Assembly (NCBI GenBank): GCA_019745775.1
Contig: JAIESR010000085.1
Span: 1 to 37,341 of the forward strand
Origin: Xanthobacteraceae bacterium
GTDB lineage: Bacteria; Pseudomonadota; Alphaproteobacteria; Rhizobiales; Xanthobacteraceae
Length of the DNA stretch: 37,341 bases
Reading direction: 5' to 3'
The notes under the pieces: generated by a model
What the model was told of the DNA's origin: nothing
The model's input: the letters and a program-made list of their open reading frames with translations, nothing else
Databases searched by the model: none
Translations under genes and position numbers: made by a program
Part shown: positions 7,739-14,160 of the stretch, one piece after another
Layout: the number at the start of each line of letters is the position of its first letter
Numbering within the stretch: the stretch's first letter is position 1

Positions 7739-7984
7739 CACTCTCGCTCACGATGAAATCGAAGGAAGCCGAAAGACAGGCGCTGAGCCAGGAAGCGCCC
7801 GGCCTGTACGTCCGAGGTCCGGAACACATCCTGGGAACTCGCGGCGCAGGCCGCGGCTTCTGCTCAGCAGGCTTACAACGTTTGAGCGCACCAAAGGTTC
7901 ACGCCGAGAACTTCACTACTTTCCCGGAGCCCGCTTGCCCTCTCGGCCAGCCCCTCCCGGATTGGAAAGGCACGGCAGCCGGGC

Positions 7985-8971
7985 ATGTTCCGTGCTATGC
8001 AAACGCACATCCCGGAGGCACGGACCTTGAACAACCCACCGCTCTCCTACGCGCAGAACCTCGAGGACTATCATCTGTCGCTTGCCTTCGCGGGGCAGCC
8101 GACCGGCAGCTATATCGATATCGGCGGCGGCCATCCGGTCGCCGGCAGCGTGTCGTTCTGGTTCTACGAGCGCGGCTGGCAAGGCATTGTCGTTGAGCCG
8201 CAGGAAGCGCTGGCGGCGCTGCATCGGCGCGTACGACCTCGCGACACGGTTGTCAGCGGCCTGGTAGGCCGCGAAAGTGGCAGCGCCAAACTGTTCGTGG
8301 TCGATCGCCTGCATGCACTCACGACAACGATCGAAGCCTATGCCGACAACGCCAGGAATTTCGGCGCCGGTGTCCGGCCCGTTACGATGCCGGTGACGAC
8401 GCTCGCCGACTTGTGCGCATCGCACGGCGTCGCGACGATAGACTTCCTCAAGATCGACGTCGAGGGCGGCGAAGCCGACGTGATCGCGGGCGGCGACTGG
8501 CGACGCTACCGGCCAAAGGTCGTCGTGGTGGAAGCGATCAAGCCGCTGTCCAACGAGCCGGCTTGGGATGCATGGGAAGGAATGTTGCTCGCGCAGGGCT
8601 ATCGGTTCGCTTTGTTCGACACGCTCAATCGCTTCTATGTCGCCGAAGAGCACCCCGACGTCCTCGCGCGCCTGCCATCCGAGCGTGGGCCTTGGGACGC
8701 AGCCCGTCACATGTACGAGATCGGCCGCGCCGGCGAGAATTCTTTGCATCCGGACCATCAGCTCGCGCGTGAGCTGGTGCACGCCTTCCTGGCGCAGCTT
8801 CCGCACCTCCAACCCGACTTGCTGGTGTCGTTGCTCGATCGCGAGCGCAAGCTCTCCGACGCGGAGCACCAGGCGCTGCAACGCACGGTGTCAGACGAGA
8901 CGTTCCGAATGCGCCTGGGGCGCATCGCCTGCGGCTACGACGGCGGACACCTTGATGAAGCAGGCAAGTAG
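7985..8971 (+). CDS. FkbM-family methyltransferase
   Basis: An S-adenosylmethionine-dependent methyltransferase of the FkbM type. The AdoMet loop reads YIDIGGGHPVAGSVSFWFYERGW (from residue 43), and its acidic partner GIVVEPQ ends the next strand. The second family signature, IDFLKIDVEGGEADVIAGGDW, starts near residue 152. Family members O-methylate sugars or polyketides; the target here is unknown. About 90 residues after the catalytic core are helical. The start is uncertain: ATGs at 7985 and 7997 lack good ribosome binding sites, whereas a TTG at 8027 has GGAGG 8 bases upstream and would begin just before the conserved SYAQNLED segment. No glycan genes are adjacent, which is unusual for this family. 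Confidence 0.88.
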   Translation: MFRAMQTHIPEARTLNNPPLSYAQNLEDYHLSLAFAGQPTGSYIDIGGGHPVAGSVSFWFYERGWQGIVVEPQEALAALHRRVRPRDTVVSGLVGRESGSAKLFVVDRLHALTTTIEAYADNARNFGAGVRPVTMPVTTLADLCASHGVATIDFLKIDVEGGEADVIAGGDWRRYRPKVVVVEAIKPLSNEPAWDAWEGMLLAQGYRFALFDTLNRFYVAEEHPDVLARLPSERGPWDAARHMYEIGRAGENSLHPDHQLARELVHAFLAQLPHLQPDLLVSLLDRERKLSDAEHQALQRTVSDETFRMRLGRIACGYDGGHLDEAGK

Positions 8972-9165
8972 CAGCGAGCAGAACGCCACGTGAGATCAGC
9001 GCGGCGACGCTGGGATTTGGGCCGAGTTTTCAGGCACAATGGGCGGGTGTTTGCGTACCGCGGTCGCGAGATCATGGCGGCGACCGGCCGGGCGAGCCGA
9101 CTTGGTCAACAGTCTCCGGAATAGCCGTCGCTTGCCCGCCAACACAGGTGATCGCCGCGACCGAT

Positions 9166-9194
9166 CCCGGCGGAGCGCAAAGCGCACCGCCGGG
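9166..9194. terminator. GC-rich hairpin after the DUF305 gene
   Basis: CCCGGCGG-A-GCGC pairs with GCGC-A-CCGCCGGG around an AAA loop, giving 12 base pairs with one mismatch. It lies 20 bases beyond the stop of the minus-strand DUF305 gene and has no T-tract. It could end that transcript or the FkbM transcript from the other side. The rest of the gap back to 8972 holds nothing I can recognise. Confidence 0.45.
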
Positions 9195-9214
9195 ACAACT
9201 GGCGTGCGACCCGC

Positions 9215-9724
9215 CTAGTGGCCGTTGCGTTGCAGCCAAGCGCGCATCATCGCGATCTCGCTCTCCTGCGCTTTGATGACCGCTTCCGCGAGCTTGCGGA
9301 TTTCCGGATCGCTACCGAAGGCGAGCACGACCTTAGCCATGTCGACCGCGCCCTGATGATGCGGGATCATCCCTTTGACGAAGTCGACGTCGGCATTGCC
9401 GGTGAAGGTGACGTTCATCGCCTCATGCATCTTCTGATTGATGCCTTAGAAGGCGAGGCTTGACGGCCCGCGGTCGCCCTGCGGGCCGGCCGCCCCGTGC
9501 TCAGAGCCGTGGCCCGCATTGCCACCGGTCGCAGCACCATGCTTGCCGTGCATCTTGCCTTGCATCTTGTCCTGCATGTGCTTCTGCATCTGGCCGTGCA
9601 TCGGACCATGCATCATGCCCTCCCCGGTCTGCGCCTGGGATTGACGATGATGCATCTGGGCGTAGGCCGTGGCCGATGCGAGTGCGACGGTGACAACTGC
9701 CAGAGCAACAATGATCCTCTTCAT
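9215..9724 (-). pseudogene. DUF305 Met/His-rich secreted protein, interrupted by TAA
   Basis: The first part has a good ribosome binding site (TTGGAGATGAAACC before ATG) and a signal peptide (MKRIIVALAVVTVALASATAYAQ). A Met/His-rich stretch with repeated MHG, MQ and HG units follows, like periplasmic copper-binding segments. An in-frame TAA at 9446-9448 then stops translation after SSLAF. In the same frame the sequence continues as a normal DUF305 core: NADVDFVKGMIPHHQGAVDMAKVVLAFG and AQESEIAMMRAWL. As read, the cell makes only the Met/His-rich secreted half, unless a restart occurs at the internal ATG at 9430, which would yield a cytoplasmic DUF305 fragment. It may be a real nonsense mutation or a sequencing error. 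The neighbouring His-rich gene supports a metal context. Confidence 0.8.
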
Positions 9725-9805
9725 GGTTTCATCTCCAATTGAGTTACGACGTGTCTCGGCACGCGACACCTTTTCGTCGCGCCGTTTGATCTGCGAACGT
9801 CAAAG

Positions 9806-10216
9806 TCAGGCTTGGAGGCGAGGAGGCGGAACGGTCGGATCCGGCAGCGCGGGCACCATGACACGGGCCGCGTCCATGTCGACGGGACCGAGTGCCAGAT
9901 AGAATACCGACGGCGCGCTGCCGATGACCGGGTTCAACGCAAGGCAGCAACCGGCAACATGGCATGCCGGGATGCCGTATGCATCGTCACCAGCATCGAT
10001 GACGTCTTCGCCGGCGGCATGCTGCTGGGGATGATGGTGGTGGGAAGGCGGCAGCTTCTCATGATGAGCGTGAGAAGCAAGGGAATACTCGTGCTGGCGG
10101 GCAACCGAACCAGACGCCGCCGTCACCATCGACGGCATCTGGATGAGGCTAACAACAGCGACCAGCCCAGCCACGGCCAAGCGCAAACAGCGCATCCTGG
10201 TTCGGAATGATTGCAT
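9806..10216 (-). CDS. Small His-rich exported protein
   Basis: The 136-aa product has a signal peptide (basic RTRMRCLR, hydrophobic LAVAGLVAVVSLI, cleavage near VTAAS). A His-rich linker follows (SHAHHEKLPPSHHHHPQQH), then a short CHVAGCCLAL segment, and the tail ends PDPTVPPPRLQA. The overall plan of leader, histidines, CC and a Pro-rich tail resembles small periplasmic proteins found beside copper and other metal-resistance genes. No exact family is claimed. ATG at 10216 is preferred over the GTG one codon earlier. It lies 81 bases upstream of the broken DUF305 gene on the same strand, so the two may be one metal-related unit. Confidence 0.65.
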   Translation of the reverse strand: MQSFRTRMRCLRLAVAGLVAVVSLIQMPSMVTAASGSVARQHEYSLASHAHHEKLPPSHHHHPQQHAAGEDVIDAGDDAYGIPACHVAGCCLALNPVIGSAPSVFYLALGPVDMDAARVMVPALPDPTVPPPRLQA

Positions 10217-10294
10217 CACATCAAATATAATGGCCGCCGCAACAAGGCGGCAATTGGATGGACAAAATTTAACATTTCAGGCCGCGTCCGATAC

Positions 10295-11479
10295 CTAGAC
10301 CAAATCCATCGCCAGTTCGCGTGCCACGGGGACGACATCGTAGTCGTAGAGCTGCTTGCGGAAACCAGCGTGGGCCGTGATCTCGGCATCCCGTAGTTTG
10401 AGATCGTCATGAAACGAATCGTAGCGCAACCCATTCGCGCGTGCACCCGACTGAACGCGCGCCGTTCGCTCGCGACGCAGCCGCTCGTACAGAAGCAGAG
10501 CCGCGAGCACGGTTGAGCGATCGCTGTTGGCCAGGATCGTCGCAAGCGCCATGCCATCCTCGATCGACTGATTGGCGCCCTGCCCGAGATGCGGAAGCAT
10601 AGCATGCGCGGCATCGCCAAGGAGAGTCAGCCTCCCTTTGGTCCATGAAGGCAATGGGTCGCGGTCAAACAGAGCCGTACGAAACGTGGTCTGCACTTGG
10701 CGCAGCAGATACCCAATCTGCGGATCCCAATCGGCGAACTCCCGCCGAAGGGCCTCTGGCTCGCCGGCAGCCGACCACGACTCCTTCATTTCCCGATCCG
10801 CCGGCACGAAACCGACAAAATTTATGAGCTTTCCGGCGCGCAACGGATAGACCAGGAAGTGCTTGCCCTTGCCGAGCCACATCAGCCAGCTCTCCGCCGG
10901 CCATTCCGGCACAAGTTCGGCAGGAACAACGCCGCGGTATGTGATGGTGCCGGAGAAAACCGGTCGCGATTCCGGATGAACGAAGGGTCGGAGCGCCGAA
11001 TGGATGCCGTCCGCACCGACGACGACGTCGCCTTCGGCGATCGCGCCGTTCTCGAAAGTCACGCGCGCGCCATCGCCATGGCGCTCGAAGCCGGTGCAGC
11101 GGTGCCCGGTATGCACCACGCCCGGCGGCAGCGCCTTGGCCAACATGTCGACCAGATCCGCCCGGTGCATACCGTATGTTGCATTCCAACCCGACGTATC
11201 GGTAACCTGAACGTCCGAGATCACCGTGCCGTCATGATGGAAGTACTGGGACCTGGCGCCAACCTTCGCTCCCCACTTCTCGACTTGCGGGCCCAATCCT
11301 ACGCGCTGCAACTGGCGCACGGAGTTTGGCGTGATGTAGACGCCGGCTCCAACTTCCGTCATAGCCGGGGCTTGCTCATAGACCGACACCTTGAGTCCCT
11401 GCCCGACCAACGCATTGGCCGCGAATAAGCCACCAATTCCACCGCCAACGATGACAATGCTGGGTCGCGACTGTGTCAT
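10295..11479 (-). CDS. FAD-dependent monooxygenase (salicylate hydroxylase-like)
   Basis: A 394-aa class A flavin monooxygenase. It shows the dinucleotide fold (IVIVGGGIGGLFAANAL, residues 8-24), the DG motif (VVGADGIHSALR) and the GD motif (LLGDAAHAMLPHLGQGANQSIEDG). The latter form is typical of salicylate 1-hydroxylase, 3-hydroxybenzoate 6-hydroxylase and 6-hydroxynicotinate 3-monooxygenase. It would hydroxylate, and perhaps oxidatively decarboxylate, a hydroxylated ring acid. It is the last gene of a leftward operon after the ring-cleavage genes ligA and ligB, 61 bases from ligB, with AGGAA before its ATG. Supplying a diol or triol to those dioxygenases is the natural role (inference). 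The exact substrate cannot be assigned. Confidence 0.87.
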   Translation of the reverse strand: MTQSRPSIVIVGGGIGGLFAANALVGQGLKVSVYEQAPAMTEVGAGVYITPNSVRQLQRVGLGPQVEKWGAKVGARSQYFHHDGTVISDVQVTDTSGWNATYGMHRADLVDMLAKALPPGVVHTGHRCTGFERHGDGARVTFENGAIAEGDVVVGADGIHSALRPFVHPESRPVFSGTITYRGVVPAELVPEWPAESWLMWLGKGKHFLVYPLRAGKLINFVGFVPADREMKESWSAAGEPEALRREFADWDPQIGYLLRQVQTTFRTALFDRDPLPSWTKGRLTLLGDAAHAMLPHLGQGANQSIEDGMALATILANSDRSTVLAALLLYERLRRERTARVQSGARANGLRYDSFHDDLKLRDAEITAHAGFRKQLYDYDVVPVARELAMDLV

Positions 11480-11540
11480 GGGTCATTCCTGTCGTAGATG
11501 CTCTCGCTCGATGAGCCGTTGTTGGTGAATTCGCCCGCCA

Positions 11541-12404
11541 TCACGCTGCCTTTAGTCTCGGCTCGGGATGATTCTCCAGCACGATCGTTGCCGCGGCGGT
11601 GTTGGAAATCGGGATGTGATAATTGCGATGGACCTGGCTCACGCGACCCGGCAATGCACCGCGCATCGCCATCCAGTTCAGGAATTCGACGCCCTGCGCG
11701 CCGGCCTCTGCGACCAGTTCGTGCACTGAGTACTTGGTCAGGATTTCGGGCTCGTTGGTGATCTTGTCCAGGCAAAGCTGGTCGAATTCCTTGTTGATGA
11801 AGCCGGCCCGCTTGCCGTCGAGCTGATGCGACAGCCCGCCGGTGCCGACGATCATGACGCGCAGATCCTGCTCATAGGTCTCGATCGCGCGACCGATCGA
11901 ACGCCCGAGCTTGAAGCACCGGGCCATCGATGGTAGCGGATGTTGCACGGTGTTGATCGATATCGGTACGATCTTGATCCCCTGCCAATTTTGCCCGGGC
12001 CACATCAGCGCCATCGGGATCGTGACGGCGTGGTCTATCAGCATGTCCTGACACATCGTGATATCGAATTCGTCAGCGACAAGCGCGTTGATCAGATGCC
12101 AGGACAGCGCTGGATCGCCTGCGATCGAGCGCGATACCGGGATGCCCCAGCCCTCGTCCTCGTTGCGGTACGCTTCTGCGGCGCCGACTGCAAAAGTCGG
12201 CAGCTTGTCGAGGAAGAAGTTCAAACCATGGTCATTGTAGAACACCACGGCCGCGTCTGGCCTTTCACGGGCAAGCCAGTCATGGACAAAATCGAAGCCT
12301 CTGAAAAACGGCTGCCAATACGGATCCTTCTGTTTATTTTCGGCAATCGCCTGACCGATTGACGGCACGTGCGTGGTCGCAACACCTCCGATGATCTTAG
12401 CCAT
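11541..12404 (-). CDS. ligB: LigB-type extradiol dioxygenase beta subunit
   Basis: Catalytic subunit of a protocatechuate 4,5-dioxygenase-like class III extradiol enzyme (non-heme Fe(II), meta-cleavage). The residues known in LigB are all at matching places: H12 in THVPSIG, H59 in NDHGLNFF, the catalytic H193 in GTGGLSHQL, and E240 in GVEFLNWM as the third iron ligand. At 287 aa it is slightly shorter than LigB of Sphingobium. Its ATG overlaps the end of ligA by 8 bases, so the subunits are translationally coupled. Protocatechuate or gallate are the family substrates. The downstream lig pathway genes (ligC, ligI, ligJ) are absent from this window, so the true ring substrate may differ. Confidence 0.9.
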   Translation of the reverse strand: MAKIIGGVATTHVPSIGQAIAENKQKDPYWQPFFRGFDFVHDWLARERPDAAVVFYNDHGLNFFLDKLPTFAVGAAEAYRNEDEGWGIPVSRSIAGDPALSWHLINALVADEFDITMCQDMLIDHAVTIPMALMWPGQNWQGIKIVPISINTVQHPLPSMARCFKLGRSIGRAIETYEQDLRVMIVGTGGLSHQLDGKRAGFINKEFDQLCLDKITNEPEILTKYSVHELVAEAGAQGVEFLNWMAMRGALPGRVSQVHRNYHIPISNTAAATIVLENHPEPRLKAA

Positions 12405-12744
12405 GCTCGCCTCCCGCTGCGACGAGCTTTGCCTTGAACTCGTTCACGGTCATGTTGGTCTGCTGGGCGCCGATGTCCTGTACATTCAAGCCGAAGATCC
12501 CGGCCAGCTTGGCGAGGTAATAGACGTTTCCGCCCGCCTCGATCATCCGCAGGACATCACGGCTCTTGACGGCAGCGCGCTGCTCTTCGTTCAGTCCATA
12601 TCGACTGCAATAGGCATCCTCATCCTTCAGGAACGCCGCGCGATTATCGGCACTGTTGAAGGAGAAACACATCCTGTTGAGCGCAAGACCTTTCTGCGCC
12701 TGATCGCCATCGAACATGATCGTTCCGGGGATGTCCTGCTTCAT
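12397..12744 (-). CDS. ligA: LigA-type extradiol dioxygenase alpha subunit
   Basis: Small helical subunit that caps the active site of LigAB-type dioxygenases. At 115 aa it has the expected core: GLALNRMCFSFNSADNRAAFLKDEDAYCSRYGL, then a helix EEQRAAVKSRDVLRMIEAGGNVYYLAKLAGIFGLNVQDIGA, close in pattern to the LigA domain. The ATG at 12744 is chosen over upstream in-frame starts because family homology begins there and GAGAG precedes it. It immediately precedes and overlaps ligB. A VOC-type extradiol dioxygenase gene lies 141 bases upstream in the same direction. Confidence 0.88.
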   Translation of the reverse strand: MKQDIPGTIMFDGDQAQKGLALNRMCFSFNSADNRAAFLKDEDAYCSRYGLNEEQRAAVKSRDVLRMIEAGGNVYYLAKLAGIFGLNVQDIGAQQTNMTVNEFKAKLVAAGGEHG

Positions 12745-12885
12745 GAGTCTCTCACCGCGAGTGATCGGTTGCGATTGCCGACAACAAACTCTCCCAGTCC
12801 TGGCTTTGAACCATTGATCTGAATCAAGAACGTCGTTCAGCGGGGGACCAGCGCGCCCCGATTGCAACCTGGCTCCACCTGAAAT

Positions 12886-13833
12886 CTAGCTCGCAAGCTT
12901 CTGCGATATCGCATCGGTGCAGCTGCGGTTGAGCTCCTCGATAAGCTTTCCCGTACGGGCAAGCAGCAGCTTCTCGCTGCGCTCGATGCCCATGCCCCAC
13001 ATGCAAGGTTGCATCGGTGCGCTACGCCACTCCTCGGCGCTGCGATACGGATAGGTAGCGTCGTCGACCTGATCCATATCGGTCGTGTATTCGGTGGCGA
13101 TGCCGTTCGGGTCGACGAAGAAGCTATAGACGTTGTGACCGGGACCGGCGTGACGCCCGACGCCCCATTCGATCGGATAGCCCTTCATCTTTAGCCGACC
13201 GGACGCGCCCATCAGGCCGTCGAGGTCGGGCAGTTCGAACGCCATGTGATGCAGGCCGGGGCCGGCGATCTTGCCAAGCGCGACGCTGTGGTGATCCCGC
13301 GAGCAACGGAAGAAATCGATTCCGTCGGTGCGATCGGACAACTTGAAACCCAGGATGTCACAGAGGAATTCTTCGAGCTGCGGATAGTCCGCGGATCGGA
13401 ACACCACGTGCGAAAATTTTCGCGGCCGCCGATGATCGACGATGGTTCGCGTGTGCCGCTCGACATCGCTACTGATCATCTGCCGGATACCGTCAGGCGT
13501 CCGTACACCGAAGCCATAACCGCCGCCTGCTGCCCCCGGGAGGGCATGCGGCGCATCGAGCACGTCGGCCCCGGCGGCCACGGCCTTGGCGTACAGGGCG
13601 TCAACCGCCGCCTTGTCCGGCGCGGCGTAGTTTGCTGCCAATATCTCGATCTTGGGACCTTGGTGCAGCGCGAGCACGTGATGCTCCTGGCCGGTCGCGC
13701 GCAAATAGACGGTGTCGGCATCACGCGACGCTTCTTCGAGGCCCCAGAGCCGTGCGTAAAAGTCAACGCTTGCCGCGAGGTCGCGCACAGCAAGGTCAAG
13801 ACCACGGATATCGGTGACGCGCGGTTCGGCCAT
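12886..13833 (-). CDS. VOC-superfamily extradiol dioxygenase
   Basis: A 315-aa type I (vicinal oxygen chelate) ring-cleavage dioxygenase with two paired domains. The second holds the expected Fe(II) triad: H142 in FSHVVF, H195/H196 in GPGLHHMAFEL, and E248 in NGIATEYTTD. A His pair at 181-182, H228/H233 and Y236 match the second-sphere catalytic residues of BphC-type enzymes. The N-terminal domain (GLDLAVRDLAASVDFYARLWGL) is the usual non-catalytic half. GAGGGAGAAG precedes the ATG. It is first in an operon with ligA, ligB and an FAD monooxygenase, so one transcript encodes two unrelated ring-cleaving enzymes. A FixK-type box and a palindrome lie just upstream. Substrate unknown; catechol-like diols are typical. 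Confidence 0.88.
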   Translation of the reverse strand: MAEPRVTDIRGLDLAVRDLAASVDFYARLWGLEEASRDADTVYLRATGQEHHVLALHQGPKIEILAANYAAPDKAAVDALYAKAVAAGADVLDAPHALPGAAGGGYGFGVRTPDGIRQMISSDVERHTRTIVDHRRPRKFSHVVFRSADYPQLEEFLCDILGFKLSDRTDGIDFFRCSRDHHSVALGKIAGPGLHHMAFELPDLDGLMGASGRLKMKGYPIEWGVGRHAGPGHNVYSFFVDPNGIATEYTTDMDQVDDATYPYRSAEEWRSAPMQPCMWGMGIERSEKLLLARTGKLIEELNRSCTDAISQKLAS

Positions 13834-13872
13834 GGCGCTTCTCCCTCTTGGTTATTCCGCCAAAAAAGAGTA

Positions 13873-13886
13873 GTTACGTTCGTAAC
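13873..13886. promoter_or_regulatory. Palindrome GTTACG-TT-CGTAAC upstream of ring-cleavage operon
   Basis: A perfect 6-bp dyad around TT sits 40 bases before the VOC dioxygenase ATG. If the adjacent FixK box directs transcription at the usual spacing, the palindrome falls between the -35 and -10 regions, a classic repressor position. It could bind a MarR-, TetR- or GntR-type regulator that senses the aromatic substrate; no such gene is adjacent. Confidence 0.45.
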
Positions 13887-13894
13887 CAATCGAT

Positions 13895-13908
13895 TTGAGA
13901 TAGATCAA
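13895..13908 (-). promoter_or_regulatory. FixK/FNR-type box before VOC-ligAB operon
   Basis: TTGAGATAGATCAA fits TTGA-N6-TCAA, with one full ATCAA half. Its centre is 68 bases upstream of the dioxygenase ATG. A class II start about 41 bases from the centre would give a leader of about 27 bases, which is well spaced. The alternative target, ccoS, ends on the other side, so only the dioxygenase operon can use it. Confidence 0.6.
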
Positions 13909-14010
13909 AGGCGGGGTATGCGGCTTTGCATGACTGGCCAGCTTCTGCCGCGCGGCGGCGGCATCGCCCGTCAGGCTCACCTCCGCGTCATGGAGTTTCG
14001 ATGGTGTTGT

Positions 14011-14160
14011 TTACCGCCCGAGATCGTCGTCCGAGAGCGGGCGCAACGCGGCGCCCTCCAGATCGTCGTATTGCCCGGCGCGGAGCGACCAGAGGAATGC
14101 ACAAAGCCCAGTCAGTCCGAGCCCAAGCGCGATCGGCACGAGAAAGATCAGGATGTTCAT
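14011..14160 (-). CDS. ccoS: Cbb3 oxidase assembly protein CcoS/FixS
   Basis: A 49-aa single-membrane-span protein: MNILIFLVPIALGLGLTGLCAFLWSL, then RAGQYDDLEGAALRPL. The GQYDDLEG motif after the span is diagnostic of FixS/CcoS, which is needed to insert heme and copper cofactors into cbb3 oxidase. The ATG overlaps the ccoI stop in an ATGA, so the two are coupled. It is the last gene of the ccoGHIS unit. Confidence 0.93.
   Translation of the reverse strand: MNILIFLVPIALGLGLTGLCAFLWSLRAGQYDDLEGAALRPLSDDDLGR

Larger units (their letters stand above)
7266..7984. other. 720-base stretch without a confident gene
   Basis: Reading frames here on the plus strand have an Arg/Ser/Ala-rich shadow composition and no homology that I recognise. 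Only two short minus-strand frames look remotely plausible, and they are listed separately. No tRNA, terminator or repeat was evident. It may be decayed sequence between the DUF3891 and FkbM genes. Confidence 0.4.

Noticed and set aside
11476-11775. A 99-codon minus-strand frame between the FAD monooxygenase and ligB
   Set aside because: It is an out-of-frame shadow of the ligB C-terminus, with no start site or homology.
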